The notes under the pieces: generated by a model
What the model saw: only the letters and a program-made list of their open reading frames with translations
What the model was told of the DNA's origin: nothing
The model's database searches: none
Program-made: the position numbers and the translations under genes
Assembly: GCA_019054805.1 (NCBI GenBank)
Contig: JAHQIY010000040.1
Coordinates: forward strand, 124,001-188,000
Source: Brachionus manjavacas
Lineage: Eukaryota > Rotifera > Eurotatoria > Ploima > Brachionidae
Direction of reading: 5' to 3'
Length of the DNA stretch: 64,000 bases
Shown here: in pieces, positions 8,723 through 19,476 of the stretch
Layout: every line of letters begins with the position of its first letter
Numbering within the stretch: position 1 is the first letter of the stretch

Positions 8723-9382
8723 TTAAAGTGTGGTGATTACGTCATCCATTGGAAGACGCGCTTTTGGCAAACCATGGTTATAGTCTTCACCTTCTTTGTG
8801 GTAACCCATAGCCAAAGCAAAATCACACACGTAACCGTCTAGCTCATCTTTGAAGACTTCTCCGATTAGCTCAGGGTCAACACCTTCCATTGGAGTAGAT
8901 GCAATGCCCATACGCGCAAGAGTGTGCAGCGTGTTGCCCAAAGCGATATAGGTTTGAGCTTTAGTCCAGTTACCGTTAAAGCCAGTTTCATCTGTATTTA
9001 GCTCAGCAAAACCGTAAGCACCATTTAGCATGTCGTTGTAACGCTCTGCTGGCAGATGTCCAGAAGTTACTTCTGCATCGACAACTTTTGCGTATTGCTC
9101 TTTAGTAAAGTGCGGGTTATGAGCAAACAAAATAGTGTGTGACGCTTCTTTTGCATGCGGTTGGTTGAACTGGTGCATGTTGGCAAACGTGTTGTGGAAG
9201 CGCTGTTTGGCTTCATCACTCTCAAGTACGATAAATTTCCAAGGCTGAGAGTTGATTGACGATGCAGATAAGCGGATAGCTTCTTTGATTACTTGCATAT
9301 CTTCTGCAGAAATACGTTTTGTCGCGTCGTATTTTTTCGCTGTGTAACGAGTGTTTAAGTCTTTGATGATTGGATGAGTCAT
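8723..9382 (-). CDS. NfsB-like NAD(P)H nitroreductase
   Basis: A 219-residue flavin nitroreductase. The FMN phosphate-binding RYTAKKYD is near residue 12, SASSINSQPWKFIVLES near 38-54 is the family signature, and GIASTPMEGVDPE near 160 is the second FMN contact. The C-terminus ends KARLP...ITTL. These are cytosolic FMN homodimers reducing nitroaromatics, quinones or flavins with NAD(P)H. It leads a minus-strand operon with ABM and LysR genes. AGGAGCC precedes the ATG. Confidence 0.9.
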   Translation of the reverse strand: MTHPIIKDLNTRYTAKKYDATKRISAEDMQVIKEAIRLSASSINSQPWKFIVLESDEAKQRFHNTFANMHQFNQPHAKEASHTILFAHNPHFTKEQYAKVVDAEVTSGHLPAERYNDMLNGAYGFAELNTDETGFNGNWTKAQTYIALGNTLHTLARMGIASTPMEGVDPELIGEVFKDELDGYVCDFALAMGYHKEGEDYNHGLPKARLPMDDVITTL

Positions 9383-9687
9383 GTTGGCTCCTAACTATCT
9401 AAAAATTACGAATTCAGTCGGGTTTGATGTTCGGTGCGTCAACAATTAACGTATGGCTGGAACATGCCCCAATTATCGAAAATCCGCTCTTGCTCATGTC
9501 GATGGGGCTAATTTAGTGCAGTTGCTCGCAGAGAAAAATAGCCAATTATTCCAATCACTATGGAATAAAACTTCCATAATAAAAGGGTCAGCATGTGGAA
9601 CTGGCTTCGGAGTGAAGGAGATACTAAAAGAAATGGCGAGAGCGTTATCATCTCGCCATAAAACTAGATTGTTGTGATCCCCTCGTT
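9383..9687. other. intergenic region with uspA terminator
   Basis: No convincing gene. The frame at 9453-9677 has no ribosome site and runs through a hairpin. At 9633-9659 ATGGCGAGA and TCTCGCCAT form a perfect nine-base stem; read on the minus strand it is followed by TTTCTTTT, so it is the terminator of the UspA gene. The rest holds the promoter of the nitroreductase operon. Confidence 0.7.
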
Positions 9688-10107
9688 CTAAAGAGGCACA
9701 ACCAGAATATCAACCGGTGACTTATCGACGATATGCTTAGAGTAAGAGACAATTTTGCTCCAAAAATCATGGTGATGACCACAGATTAATAAATCGACAT
9801 TGTTGTCTTCTATGGTGTGTTTGAGCTTGTCAGCCAGTTCGCCAGTGCCCACAAATATCTGTCTGATTGAAAGCGGACTGTACTCTTCAAAAGCGATAAT
9901 TTGTTCGATGGCGCGCTCACCTAAGGGTTGTTGATCGGGGCTATCTTTTAAATCGACTAACTCTGGATAAATTTCACCATGTGAGCCATCAATATGGATA
10001 AAAGAGATTTGCGCGTCGGTTAATTTTGCCAAGTAAACGGCCCTGTCAATAAGAGCTTTAGTCTCTTCCTCAAGCTCAAGGGCAACAAGAATATGTCGGT
10101 AGTTCAT
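9688..10107 (-). CDS. universal stress protein (UspA family)
   Basis: The 139-residue protein opens with MNYRHILVALELEEET, the UspA beta-1 strand and loop, and closes with VDLLICGHHHDFWSKIVSYSKHIVDKSPVDILVVPL. The G-x2-G-x9-G(S/T) ATP motif is not intact (GHHHDFWSKIVSYSKH), which suggests the non-ATP-binding UspA subclass. Cytoplasmic, stress-induced role by family. Monocistronic with a terminator at 9633-9659. Confidence 0.9.
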   Translation of the reverse strand: MNYRHILVALELEEETKALIDRAVYLAKLTDAQISFIHIDGSHGEIYPELVDLKDSPDQQPLGERAIEQIIAFEEYSPLSIRQIFVGTGELADKLKHTIEDNNVDLLICGHHHDFWSKIVSYSKHIVDKSPVDILVVPL

Positions 10108-10303
10108 AATCGTGTCCTCTTATTGAATATCCTACAATAAGCATAATATTTGTCCTGAATGAATATTGTCGTAAAGGTCTCGAAATGACGAAAATTATCC
10201 ACTGTAAATTCGGCAAAAATAGGAAATAACGGCTAATCAATCAGACCTCATTTGTTCCTAGCTTCAGATCTACAATGATTTGCAGATATTAATGCTGATT
10301 TAG

Positions 10304-11698
<1,395 letters not shown>

Positions 11699-12374
11699 AG
11701 TCTGTTCCTAACTCCAAAAACGAAAAGGTGTGTCGGTGTCACTATCGGCACACCTTTAGCGTGATACCATTCACTCTTGTTCTTGAATACGGTTGTTTAG
11801 CTAGTATTTGGACACTTCTGTGTCAGTGATTGCACGAAATAGTTTTTAACGGATTACCTGTAGTACTATAAAACCTTTAAAGTTCATTCCCCCCACTAGG
11901 AGGTCTCGTGTACACGAACAGGAGCTTCCATAGTACGATGAGTCATAGCAGTACAACTGCAATCTTTTCGATTGATGGCCTTGGACTGTTGGCTTGTACC
12001 GCAGTGCCAACTCACAAGTGAGCGTCTATTCGGCTGAAGGTGGGGTCGTATGGATTAGGAACTCGATCGCCCGTCCAATCACCACATGTTGAGACGTAAT
12101 CACATAACCGGAGCGAGAAGAAAGATAGGCTGCGCAATGGTCCAATACATCAACCGACTCTCCATGATCAAACGTTATCGTTACTTCTGTACTTTGCCTA
12201 ACCACTACATCGCCAAAGTTCATAAGGGCACGTGTTTACTACGCGCACTCATCGACGCAATGCTTATATTACTAATATAAAATCTAATTTTGTGAGGTTA
12301 CTAATTTCTCGACAGGCATTTACGCTGCCTATAGGATTGATCTCAATCATCATTTAGACCCAGTGCAGTAACCT
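11699..12374. other. 676-base region without an assignable gene
   Basis: No frame here carries a family signature. It contains a short palindrome (CGTGTACACG near 11908-11917) next to purine-rich AGGAGG and AGGAGC sequences, and an eight-base inverted repeat, AGGTTACT (12295-12302) with AGTAACCT (12367-12374), the second arm abutting the M16 start codon. A 65-codon minus-strand frame at 12026-12223 and a 27-codon frame near 11937 lack good ribosome sites or recognisable content. The composition is less AT-rich than other gaps here, which may indicate a decayed gene or a structured RNA. Confidence 0.4.
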
Positions 12375-15203
12375 ATGTGGAACCAAAAATTTAAGCAAAC
12401 TCTTGTATTACTCTCTCTGTCGTCTCTTCCTTTTACGACAATCTCAGCGCCTAATGAATCAGCACTTTGGTTTACCCAAACCGATATCGCTCTAGATTCT
12501 CGTTATCAAACGGTTCTGCTTGATAACGGGTTGCGCGTTATCACCGTTGAAAACAGCACGCCCAAACAGGGGCTATCGATTCGTATGTTTGTGGACGCAG
12601 GCTCATTTCAAGAGAAAGGTAAAGAGCCAGGACTTGCACACTTTTTAGAGCATATGGCATTTAATGGCTCAACTCATGTTCCAGAAGGCGAAATGATTTC
12701 AATGCTTGAAAGGCACGGTTTAGCTTTTGGCGCAGACACTAATGCCACCACAAGTATGACCAACACTAATTACCGACTCGATTTACCTAAGGCAGATATT
12801 GAAAGCATTAATACGGCATTATTTTTATTACGAGAGACGGCTTCTGAGTTAACGTTGGATCAAGGCGCAATAGATAGGGAGCGTAAGGTCATTAAGTCTG
12901 AAGTTCGTGAGCGTCAGTCGGTAGGGCTGGACCGTTTCCTTGACTCTTCAGATTATATTTATGCAGGAGCAAATCTACCCAATAAAATTGGCCTTGGGAC
13001 AATCAAAGGGATGGATCAAGTCACCCAAAAGGACCTAAGAAGTTTTTATCAAACTTATTACGCGCCAAGGAATACAACTCTGGTTTTGGCTGGTGATGTG
13101 AGTCATGACGTTATGCTTGAACGCGTTAAACATTTCTTTTCTGACTGGCGTAATAAAGAGTTTCAGCCCGCTGTTGACCCAGAGTTTAACGTCGTGTTGC
13201 CGAGTAAAGTTGAAGCGAAAGTGTTTACAGATCCAAATGTAGAGACGCGAATAGAATTTAACTTTCTCGAGAAGGAGTCACCTGAAGCCAACAGTAAGGC
13301 ACTAAATCTAGAGTACTGGACTCAGTTACTTAGCACTAGGGCTTTGATTAATCGTATTGACACATTAGCGTACGAAAGTGGCGGTCGAATTCTGTCACCG
13401 AGTATGTCATCGGAGATAAGATTAGAATCTGTTCGTGTAAGTCAAATCGGGGTGACAACAGCAGATAGAGATTGGAAATTTGGCCTCTCAACACTAGAGC
13501 AAAAATTACGTCAAGCGGTTGAGTTCGGTTTTACCGAAGATGAGATAAAGAAGCAGCTTACAGCGTTAGAAAATGAACTACAGCTTAGTGTTGAAACGGC
13601 TGGGGATTCGTCAAGTGCCACTCTTGCTAACAGAGTCATGAATGCCGTTGATAGTGGTTACGTTATCGCATCACCACAAACCGACCTATCCATATTCTAT
13701 GAACTACGAGACCAATTGACCGTTAAATCAATCAATGAGGCCTTTCGGAAAAGGTGGGCATCTCAACCACCTCGCCTCTATTTAACCGAGCGTAGCAATG
13801 CCCCAGGCCTTGAGAAGACGTTGCTTGAAACATACGCGGAAAGCCAACAAACTAAGGTAACGCCCTATGTGGAGAAGGCTGCCACTGAATTCGCTTACCA
13901 GAACTTTGGTAAGCCAGGTAAAGCTAAGCTAATTGGCACGTCCAAATATGGACATATTCTTCGCTATCGTTTTGATAATGGTGTCATGTTGAATATTAAA
14001 CAGACCGATTTTGAGAAGAGCGTTGTATACATCTCTGCCCGTGTTGGTAAAGGGCTGATGGCATTAACTCAAGAGCAATCTGCTCTGATTAATCTGTACA
14101 ACGTCGGCATGTCTACTGGTGGGCTTAAAGCTCATGATATTAATGATTTGAAGCGCATATTTGCCGGCACAACCATGGGCCTTGAATCCACGGTAGAGAC
14201 TAACGCATTTGTTTTGAAACAGGCAGTGAAAAATGAAGATGCGCTTAATCAACTTAGGGTATTTGCCGCCTTAATGATTGACGGTGGCTATCGTGAACAA
14301 GGCAAGTCTTTCACGCTACAAATGTTAAGTAATTACTTAGAAACCTACCAGGAAAGCCCAGAAGAAGTTCAGGCTGTTAATATTAGGTCCAAACTGCATG
14401 GTGGTGACTTGCGATGGGTCGAAACTTCCATGAAAGAGCTAGATGCATTCTCTATGTCTGACTTGAAACCGATAATGGATAATGCCATTTCGAATGGCCC
14501 AGTAGAGATCGGTATTGTTGGTGATATTTCTCCTCAAGAGGCGATTGACTACGTGGCCCAAACTTTTGGTGCATTAGATATTAAGGCAAACGCAACGATA
14601 GAGCGTTATCAGGTAGAGTTTCCAGCAATTAAAAAGGAAGATGTTACTTGGTATCACAAAGGTGAAAAAACAACAGCACTTGCGAGTAGCTACTGGGATC
14701 TGCCTGATGCTCGTAATACGAAACAAAGCTTACACTTTTTGTTGTTAGAGAACGTCATTCAGCAACGCGTAACAAGAGAAATCAGAGAGGCTATCGGTGC
14801 CGCTTATAGTCCTTGGTCTGGGCGCACGCAATCTTACAATTTTAAAAACTTCGGTTACCTAACAATCAATAGCAATACGACCATCGCTCAAGTTGATAAG
14901 GTTTTTTTAGCTTATAAGAATGTGCTGAAGTCGTTGCAAAGTGAGCTGATCACAGACGATGAACTTAAGCGAGCAGCAACGCCAATTATGGACGCTGTAG
15001 ATCAGCAGGTAGAAAGCAATAGTTATTGGTTCGACTTAACTTCAACAGCGCAAACTTACCCGGATATAATTGAAGCCGATGGGATCACTGCGCAAGAATT
15101 AGCAGCAGCAACAAAAGAAGATATTTTGGCAGCAGCTAAGCTCATTGATGTCGACAATGTACTTCAAGTAAGAGTGCTTCCAGAAAAATATATTGACCAG
15201 TAA
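12375..15203 (+). CDS. M16 family zinc metallopeptidase (pitrilysin-like)
   Basis: A 942-residue protein with a signal peptide (about residues 1-25, TLVLLSLSSLPFTTISA). The inverted zinc motif HFLEH is at residues 89-93, followed by MAFNGS, and the third ligand Glu is in IKSEVRER about 80 residues on. The second half (from ~510) is the inactive M16 repeat with YVDQ/REIREAIGAAYSPW signatures. The layout matches two-domain periplasmic M16 peptidases such as PqqL. No Shine-Dalgarno is visible before ATG 12375. It is monocistronic, ending in a terminator at 15314-15350. Confidence 0.9.
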   Translation: MWNQKFKQTLVLLSLSSLPFTTISAPNESALWFTQTDIALDSRYQTVLLDNGLRVITVENSTPKQGLSIRMFVDAGSFQEKGKEPGLAHFLEHMAFNGSTHVPEGEMISMLERHGLAFGADTNATTSMTNTNYRLDLPKADIESINTALFLLRETASELTLDQGAIDRERKVIKSEVRERQSVGLDRFLDSSDYIYAGANLPNKIGLGTIKGMDQVTQKDLRSFYQTYYAPRNTTLVLAGDVSHDVMLERVKHFFSDWRNKEFQPAVDPEFNVVLPSKVEAKVFTDPNVETRIEFNFLEKESPEANSKALNLEYWTQLLSTRALINRIDTLAYESGGRILSPSMSSEIRLESVRVSQIGVTTADRDWKFGLSTLEQKLRQAVEFGFTEDEIKKQLTALENELQLSVETAGDSSSATLANRVMNAVDSGYVIASPQTDLSIFYELRDQLTVKSINEAFRKRWASQPPRLYLTERSNAPGLEKTLLETYAESQQTKVTPYVEKAATEFAYQNFGKPGKAKLIGTSKYGHILRYRFDNGVMLNIKQTDFEKSVVYISARVGKGLMALTQEQSALINLYNVGMSTGGLKAHDINDLKRIFAGTTMGLESTVETNAFVLKQAVKNEDALNQLRVFAALMIDGGYREQGKSFTLQMLSNYLETYQESPEEVQAVNIRSKLHGGDLRWVETSMKELDAFSMSDLKPIMDNAISNGPVEIGIVGDISPQEAIDYVAQTFGALDIKANATIERYQVEFPAIKKEDVTWYHKGEKTTALASSYWDLPDARNTKQSLHFLLLENVIQQRVTREIREAIGAAYSPWSGRTQSYNFKNFGYLTINSNTTIAQVDKVFLAYKNVLKSLQSELITDDELKRAATPIMDAVDQQVESNSYWFDLTSTAQTYPDIIEADGITAQELAAATKEDILAAAKLIDVDNVLQVRVLPEKYIDQ

Positions 15204-15313
15204 AACAAGCTCTGGCTGGGCAAAAGCAACGCTGTTGGGGTGCGTTTAATCCAATTTGATGAGTGTTACTTTTGTATATTGAGTTAACTGCTCAAGGATG
15301 AGCTTCAATGACG

Positions 15314-15350
15314 ACAACAAAGGCCCGACTATTCAGGCCTTTGTTGTTTT
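15314..15350 (+). terminator. rho-independent terminator after M16 peptidase
   Basis: ACAACAAAGGCC pairs with GGCCTTTGTTGT and is followed by TTTTC. The A-rich left arm makes it potentially bidirectional. Confidence 0.85.
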
Positions 15351-15498
15351 CTGTTCTGACGCATGCATGTTTAAAAGCACAGGTGATCCAATGTGTCCTA
15401 CCCGTTTTCTTATGCTGATATCCCGCCCATTGCAATAGTGCTTATCCTAAAGCAACTCACTAAACCTAAATTCATAGTGGCTGCTCACCGCCACATGC

Positions 15499-15527
15499 AA
15501 GCCTTTAGACGCGTCTAGGGGCTTTTT
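15499..15527 (+). terminator. second terminator-like hairpin
   Basis: AAGCC pairs with GGCTT around a self-complementary TAGACGCGTCTA core, followed by TTTTT. No gene directly upstream explains it. Confidence 0.6.
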
Positions 15528-15818
15528 CATTTCATATGATTGGTATATTTTTGAACTAACTTATAGTCTCACGATGCATCTGTCGTGAATATACAAGCTT
15601 GTTCATGCTGTGAGATAAGAACAAATAAGTCATATAGCGCTTTGGATTAATGTGTCGAATCAGTTGAAACAAAGAAAGGGGCAAAGACATGTTTGCCGAA
15701 ATGGGCGTCAGCACGTCCTTGGGGATTTAGAGCCCAAAGAGCCGACTGACATTATTCCATTCTCAATCTTAAAGAGTCATTTCGATTGGGGCTCTCAACA
15801 ATTACTGGTTCTGGGTCT

Positions 15819-16424
15819 TTACTTTATTCCTTGGCAGCCAAGAAAGAAGTCTATTGCAGACTCTAGGTTAGCTTGACGTTCGGTTGCGTCGTTTGGAGCC
15901 ATACCGAGGAAGACGGGGAAGAAGGTTCTCCCTTTAACTAACGCCCAAAGGTTAGTAGCCAGTTCTGATGTGTTTTGCGGCGGTAAAGCACCGTGACGGA
16001 TTGCTTCTTCAAGCCAGGTTTCCATCGGGCAAGCTTTAATACTCTCGACCTCATTGAGATGGCATTTTCCCTGACACATGGCTTCAATGGTAATAGCAAC
16101 AAGTAGACGTCGCTTTTCACATTGCATGACATGTTCAAGCTGCTGGGTAAAAATGTCGATCAGTTGCTGGCGAATACCGATAGCTGGATTGAAATCAGGT
16201 AAAGCGTGATTGAGCTTCTCCTCTTCCATGATGTACTCAACAACGGCTTTATACAGGTTCTCTTTAGAACCAAAATGAGAGTAGACAGTCGGCTTTGTCG
16301 AATTCGCTTTTTTCGCAATGAGCTCTAACGAGGCGCCTTGTACGCCCATTTCCTTGTAGCACTCAATCGCAGCCAAAATGATGCTGAGCTTGGTTCTCTC
16401 GCTGCGCTGGTTTCGTTTGTCCAT
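15819..16424 (-). CDS. TetR-family transcriptional regulator
   Basis: The N-terminal helix-turn-helix is clear: SIILAAIECYKEMGVQGASLELIAKKANSTKPTVYSHFGSKENLYKAV at about residues 14-62. The remaining ~140 residues are the all-helical ligand domain. Start: MDKRNQRSERTK at 16424 fits the usual TetR N-terminus, though its AAGG is only one base away; an ATG at 16466 adds 14 residues but has no ribosome site. It follows the RND adaptor gene on the same strand (122-base gap) and most likely represses it; TetR-adaptor pairing is common for efflux systems. Confidence 0.88.
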   Translation of the reverse strand: MDKRNQRSERTKLSIILAAIECYKEMGVQGASLELIAKKANSTKPTVYSHFGSKENLYKAVVEYIMEEEKLNHALPDFNPAIGIRQQLIDIFTQQLEHVMQCEKRRLLVAITIEAMCQGKCHLNEVESIKACPMETWLEEAIRHGALPPQNTSELATNLWALVKGRTFFPVFLGMAPNDATERQANLESAIDFFLGCQGIK

Positions 16425-16546
16425 ACCTTTTTCCGTACAGGATGGGGAAAGGTGCAAAGCTACCATAAATAATCATGCCTTCTATCACTAAAATAGCTTA
16501 TTGAGAGTTTTTTCATCTTTTATCGACTTGTTTGCTGCTTTTACCA

Positions 16547-17638
16547 TCAAGATTGGCGATTGAGTATCTCATTGAGCTGATTAACAAGATCAACCATTGG
16601 GTCGATTTTCTTACCGACCAGCTCGGGGGCTTCTGGGGTAGTCAGCACAAAGTCATTGGCTTTCAATCCCGATTTGATCGCTACATAACCCGTGTAGCTC
16701 TCTTTGATTTTTGCGATTGTCACCTGCTTCGGCCTTACTACACGTTTATCATCCAAGACAAACAGGGTTGGAATCCCATCATTAGTATGGATTGAGGAGG
16801 CTGGGACAAATAGCTGAGGCTCTTGCTGAGGGCTGTTCAAATAGAAAGCGGTCTTTGAGCCGATCAAATGCTCGCCATTTTGGTTGTCGAAAACCGCATA
16901 AGCGCTGAGTTCTTGGCTCTGGTTAGCGAGCTTAGAATCAACATAGCGCAACTTGCCATCAATATAATCGCCTTCCTGACCGACAACGGAAGCCTGTAAG
17001 CGGTCAGGGTAGTTGTTTAGCACCTTGCGAAAGACGTTCAGTACCTGAGGAGACGCGGTAAAGTGCAGCTCTACGGTATCGGTCGCCACCAATTCAGTGA
17101 TCAGCTCACCTTCATTAACGTAATTGCCCGCATTCAAATGGAATTGGCCCAGTGTGCCTGAGAATGGCGCGTACATGGTGGTCGCTTCATGATCTTGCTG
17201 TGCGATCAGTAAGTTATTTCTGGTCGCCTCCACCGCACTGACTGCACTTTCAAACCTAGGGTCATCTTCACTAGTGGTACGAGTAAGCTCGATGATGTTT
17301 CGAGTTGCCATTTGATATTCGTTTTGAGCGGTCTTTACTGCGAGAGCGGCTAAGGTGGCATCGAAGTCGAGCAATGGCTGACCTTTTTCAACGTAATCGC
17401 CATCTTGGACATAGATGTTGGCAATTTTTCCGCTGTTTTCCGCCAGAATCTGTGTGTACTTGGAAGGTTTAAATTCGCCTTCCAATGCGATCAATTTAGT
17501 CGCTTTTCGTTCAATAGGTAATTGAACCATATAAGCGGTCGAATTAGCTGACGATTTTGCTTGAGAAAGTTGGCAGCTGAAAAACAGTGTTGGAGCAAGT
17601 GTTAGGGTAAGGCCAAATGATAGGGCGAGCTTGTTCAT
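16547..17638 (-). CDS. RND efflux periplasmic adaptor subunit (membrane fusion protein), orphan
   Basis: Signal peptide at residues 1-27, then the adaptor pattern: GEFKPSKYTQILAENSGKIANIYVQDGDYVEKGQPLLDFD (first lipoyl half), a helical hairpin (NEYQMATRNIIELTR...AVEATRNNLLIAQQ), the second lipoyl half APFSGTLGQFHLNAGNYVNEGE, a beta-barrel and a membrane-proximal end. Length 363 is typical. An adaptor normally precedes its RND pump gene; here the next gene is a TetR regulator and no pump is in the window, so it must pair with a pump encoded elsewhere or be a remnant. Confidence 0.88.
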   Translation of the reverse strand: MNKLALSFGLTLTLAPTLFFSCQLSQAKSSANSTAYMVQLPIERKATKLIALEGEFKPSKYTQILAENSGKIANIYVQDGDYVEKGQPLLDFDATLAALAVKTAQNEYQMATRNIIELTRTTSEDDPRFESAVSAVEATRNNLLIAQQDHEATTMYAPFSGTLGQFHLNAGNYVNEGELITELVATDTVELHFTASPQVLNVFRKVLNNYPDRLQASVVGQEGDYIDGKLRYVDSKLANQSQELSAYAVFDNQNGEHLIGSKTAFYLNSPQQEPQLFVPASSIHTNDGIPTLFVLDDKRVVRPKQVTIAKIKESYTGYVAIKSGLKANDFVLTTPEAPELVGKKIDPMVDLVNQLNEILNRQS

Positions 17639-17881
17639 ATCTGTCCCTGATTCGTTGTTTTATTTATATGATTTATCAAACTTTATAATTGGTTCGCTAT
17701 TTTTATGATTTGAAGGATAATTTAACTTTACCGTTAAGTAAAGTTTTGTCTCGAATAGTGTCAGTTTTCTTCGCAGCAAGAGACAAGTACAGAGCTTAAT
17801 TATTCTCACTTGTTGAGAATTGAGGGTTATTTTTACTTACTCATTCCTACAGAGTAAGAATACAATTTGATCATGACCTGA

Positions 17882-18637
17882 ATGTGGCGATACAACAATA
17901 GCGTGAACTCAATGAAGCAAAACAGTGGGCAAGTAAACGAAAAGGTTCTTCAGCTACTGATGCAAGTAGCGGTAAATGATGAACCCGTTACAGCGAAACA
18001 ACTTAGTGAGCAGTTAGGTACGCCTATTAGTAGCCTATACCGACATCTAAAACTACTGCGAGAATGGAACTTGATCGAAGAGAGTCCAAATGACAAAACC
18101 TTGATCATAGGTCCGGCAGCGTTACTGCTTATGCGTAGTTACGAAACCAGCCAGCATGACTTAGATACTGTTGATTCAGTGCTCAATCGTTTGCAAAAGC
18201 AGACCAATGAAATGGCGGCATACATGGTGCCGGTTGGTTATCGAGCACTTTGTGTCAGTCGTAAAGAGAGTATGCAGGCGCTTCGCTGCAGCTACGTCCA
18301 GGGTCAAAGTCAACCCCTGCTGCGAGGCGCCTCATCGAAAGTGATGTTGGCTTATATGCCCGCAGCGAGATGCGAAAAGATCCTGCGTTACTTTGGTCAA
18401 CAAGAACGCTTGGAGCAGTGGCAACAAGAGCTTGAGCAGATCCGTAACCAAGGTTATGCGCTAAGTACCTCTGAAATTGACTCTGGCGTTTCTGGGATCA
18501 GTGCGCCAGTGATGAAAGGTTCTAAGTTAGTGGGGGCCATTTCGGTGATGGCGCCCGCGCATCGAGTTCAAATGAATCAACAGAAGATTATTCTTCACGT
18601 TCTTCAAGCAGCGAGGGCATTGCCCCCAGAAAGGTAA
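17882..18637 (+). CDS. IclR-family transcriptional regulator
   Basis: Residues ~15-75 form an IclR winged helix (EKVLQLLMQVAVNDEPVTAKQLSEQLGTPISSLYRHLKLLREWNLIEE). Residues ~95-250 are the IclR effector domain (MVPVGYRALCVSRKESMQAL, RGASSKVMLAYMP, GVSGISAPVM, LVGAISVMAP). No strong ribosome site marks ATG 17882, and ATG 17912 (MKQNSGQ) is an alternative. It lies 5 bases before an arginase-fold gene and upstream of a TRAP transporter; both are plausible targets. Confidence 0.9.
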   Translation: MWRYNNSVNSMKQNSGQVNEKVLQLLMQVAVNDEPVTAKQLSEQLGTPISSLYRHLKLLREWNLIEESPNDKTLIIGPAALLLMRSYETSQHDLDTVDSVLNRLQKQTNEMAAYMVPVGYRALCVSRKESMQALRCSYVQGQSQPLLRGASSKVMLAYMPAARCEKILRYFGQQERLEQWQQELEQIRNQGYALSTSEIDSGVSGISAPVMKGSKLVGAISVMAPAHRVQMNQQKIILHVLQAARALPPER

Positions 18638-18642
18638 TAGGT

Positions 18643-19476
18643 ATGTTCGGGCTATTTCGACGCAATAAAACGCAAAGTGTTACAGGTGTTTTGTCCCATC
18701 GTTTGGTATTGCTGAGCGTCAGTGAGCGCTTGAAGCCAATGAAACAAGTGGACTTCGAAATGGCCGATCAAAGCTTAGAAGAGATGTACGATTGGGTCTC
18801 TGAGCGAGAAGGGCACCGTTGGATAAACGGTGGTCACTACAACCTTGAGGCACAACCCGTCGGCAAGTATCAACTTCATTTAAGTCGTTTTCTTGGCTCT
18901 GAAGCGCTGCCCATTGTGTTAACAAACCACAGTGAAACGGTGCTGCACACCTTACCTCTTATCCACTCGCCTCGGCGTGAGCTCGGCATCATACATATTG
19001 GTCGGCAATTTGAGATTAAAGCTTCTCTTGAACCAGACCAAGGGAGCGCTTTTCATTTTGCGTTATCTCGTTTTAACGAATGTCGCCTGTTCTGCTTGGG
19101 CATCGATCAAGCGAGCCAGGATGAAAGGACGTGGGAGTATGCTGAAGATCTTGGCTGTGACTGGATGACATTGGCAGAATGCAGTTTCAGTTACCGATTG
19201 CAGGTCAAACAGCAGCTAGCCAATTATTTAGCCCATTGTGATGATGTTATCGTCAATATTGATCTCTCTTGTCTCTATCCGGTATCGCGTTTAGAGAGAG
19301 GCTCCGCACTGGATGTTCAAATGGTCAATCGAATGATCCGCCAGCTGTTGATTTCCGGTAAGGTTCGTCAGGTGCAGTTGGTTGGCTATAAAGACAAACA
19401 CCTCTATTCAAAGCAAACCCAAAGTATTCTGCACGAGTTAACTCAGATGTTCCCATCGAATAATCGAGCAGCTTGA
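18643..19476 (+). CDS. degenerate arginase/ureohydrolase-fold protein
   Basis: The order of motifs over 277 residues follows the ureohydrolase (arginase/agmatinase) fold, but metal ligands are missing. GGDHS is replaced by TNHSE (~94-98), DAHxD by IIHIGRQFEI (~116-125), and the DxDxxDP loop by NIDLSCLYP (206-214). The helper elements remain: CLGIDQASQDERTWEYAEDLG (151-171) and RLERGSALDVQMVNRMIRQLL (216-236), which match the usual GIR...E and PGGLT...E segments. The protein is therefore probably a non-catalytic pseudoenzyme. It starts 5 bases after the IclR stop (AATAGGT before ATG), indicating an operon and perhaps a regulatory partner role. Confidence 0.65.
   Translation: MFGLFRRNKTQSVTGVLSHRLVLLSVSERLKPMKQVDFEMADQSLEEMYDWVSEREGHRWINGGHYNLEAQPVGKYQLHLSRFLGSEALPIVLTNHSETVLHTLPLIHSPRRELGIIHIGRQFEIKASLEPDQGSAFHFALSRFNECRLFCLGIDQASQDERTWEYAEDLGCDWMTLAECSFSYRLQVKQQLANYLAHCDDVIVNIDLSCLYPVSRLERGSALDVQMVNRMIRQLLISGKVRQVQLVGYKDKHLYSKQTQSILHELTQMFPSNNRAA

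Larger units (their letters stand above)
15204..15818. other. 615-base gap with two terminators
   Basis: The first hairpin (15314-15350) terminates the M16 gene. A second hairpin (15499-15527: AAGCC...GGCTT with an inner TAGACGCGTCTA palindrome and a T run) lies 150 bases later and has no obvious upstream gene on the plus strand, so it may end an unannotated short RNA or a lost gene. No coding frame is supported. Confidence 0.5.

Noticed and set aside
9453-9677. 74-codon frame upstream of UspA
   Set aside because: No ribosome site, and it includes the UspA terminator hairpin.
12026-12223. 65-codon minus-strand frame
   Set aside because: Start lacks a ribosome site, a stop lies just upstream in frame, and no family is recognisable; kept only as part of the gap note.
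15652-15876. 74-codon plus-strand frame
   Set aside because: Overlaps the 3' end of the TetR gene in antisense and lacks a ribosome site.
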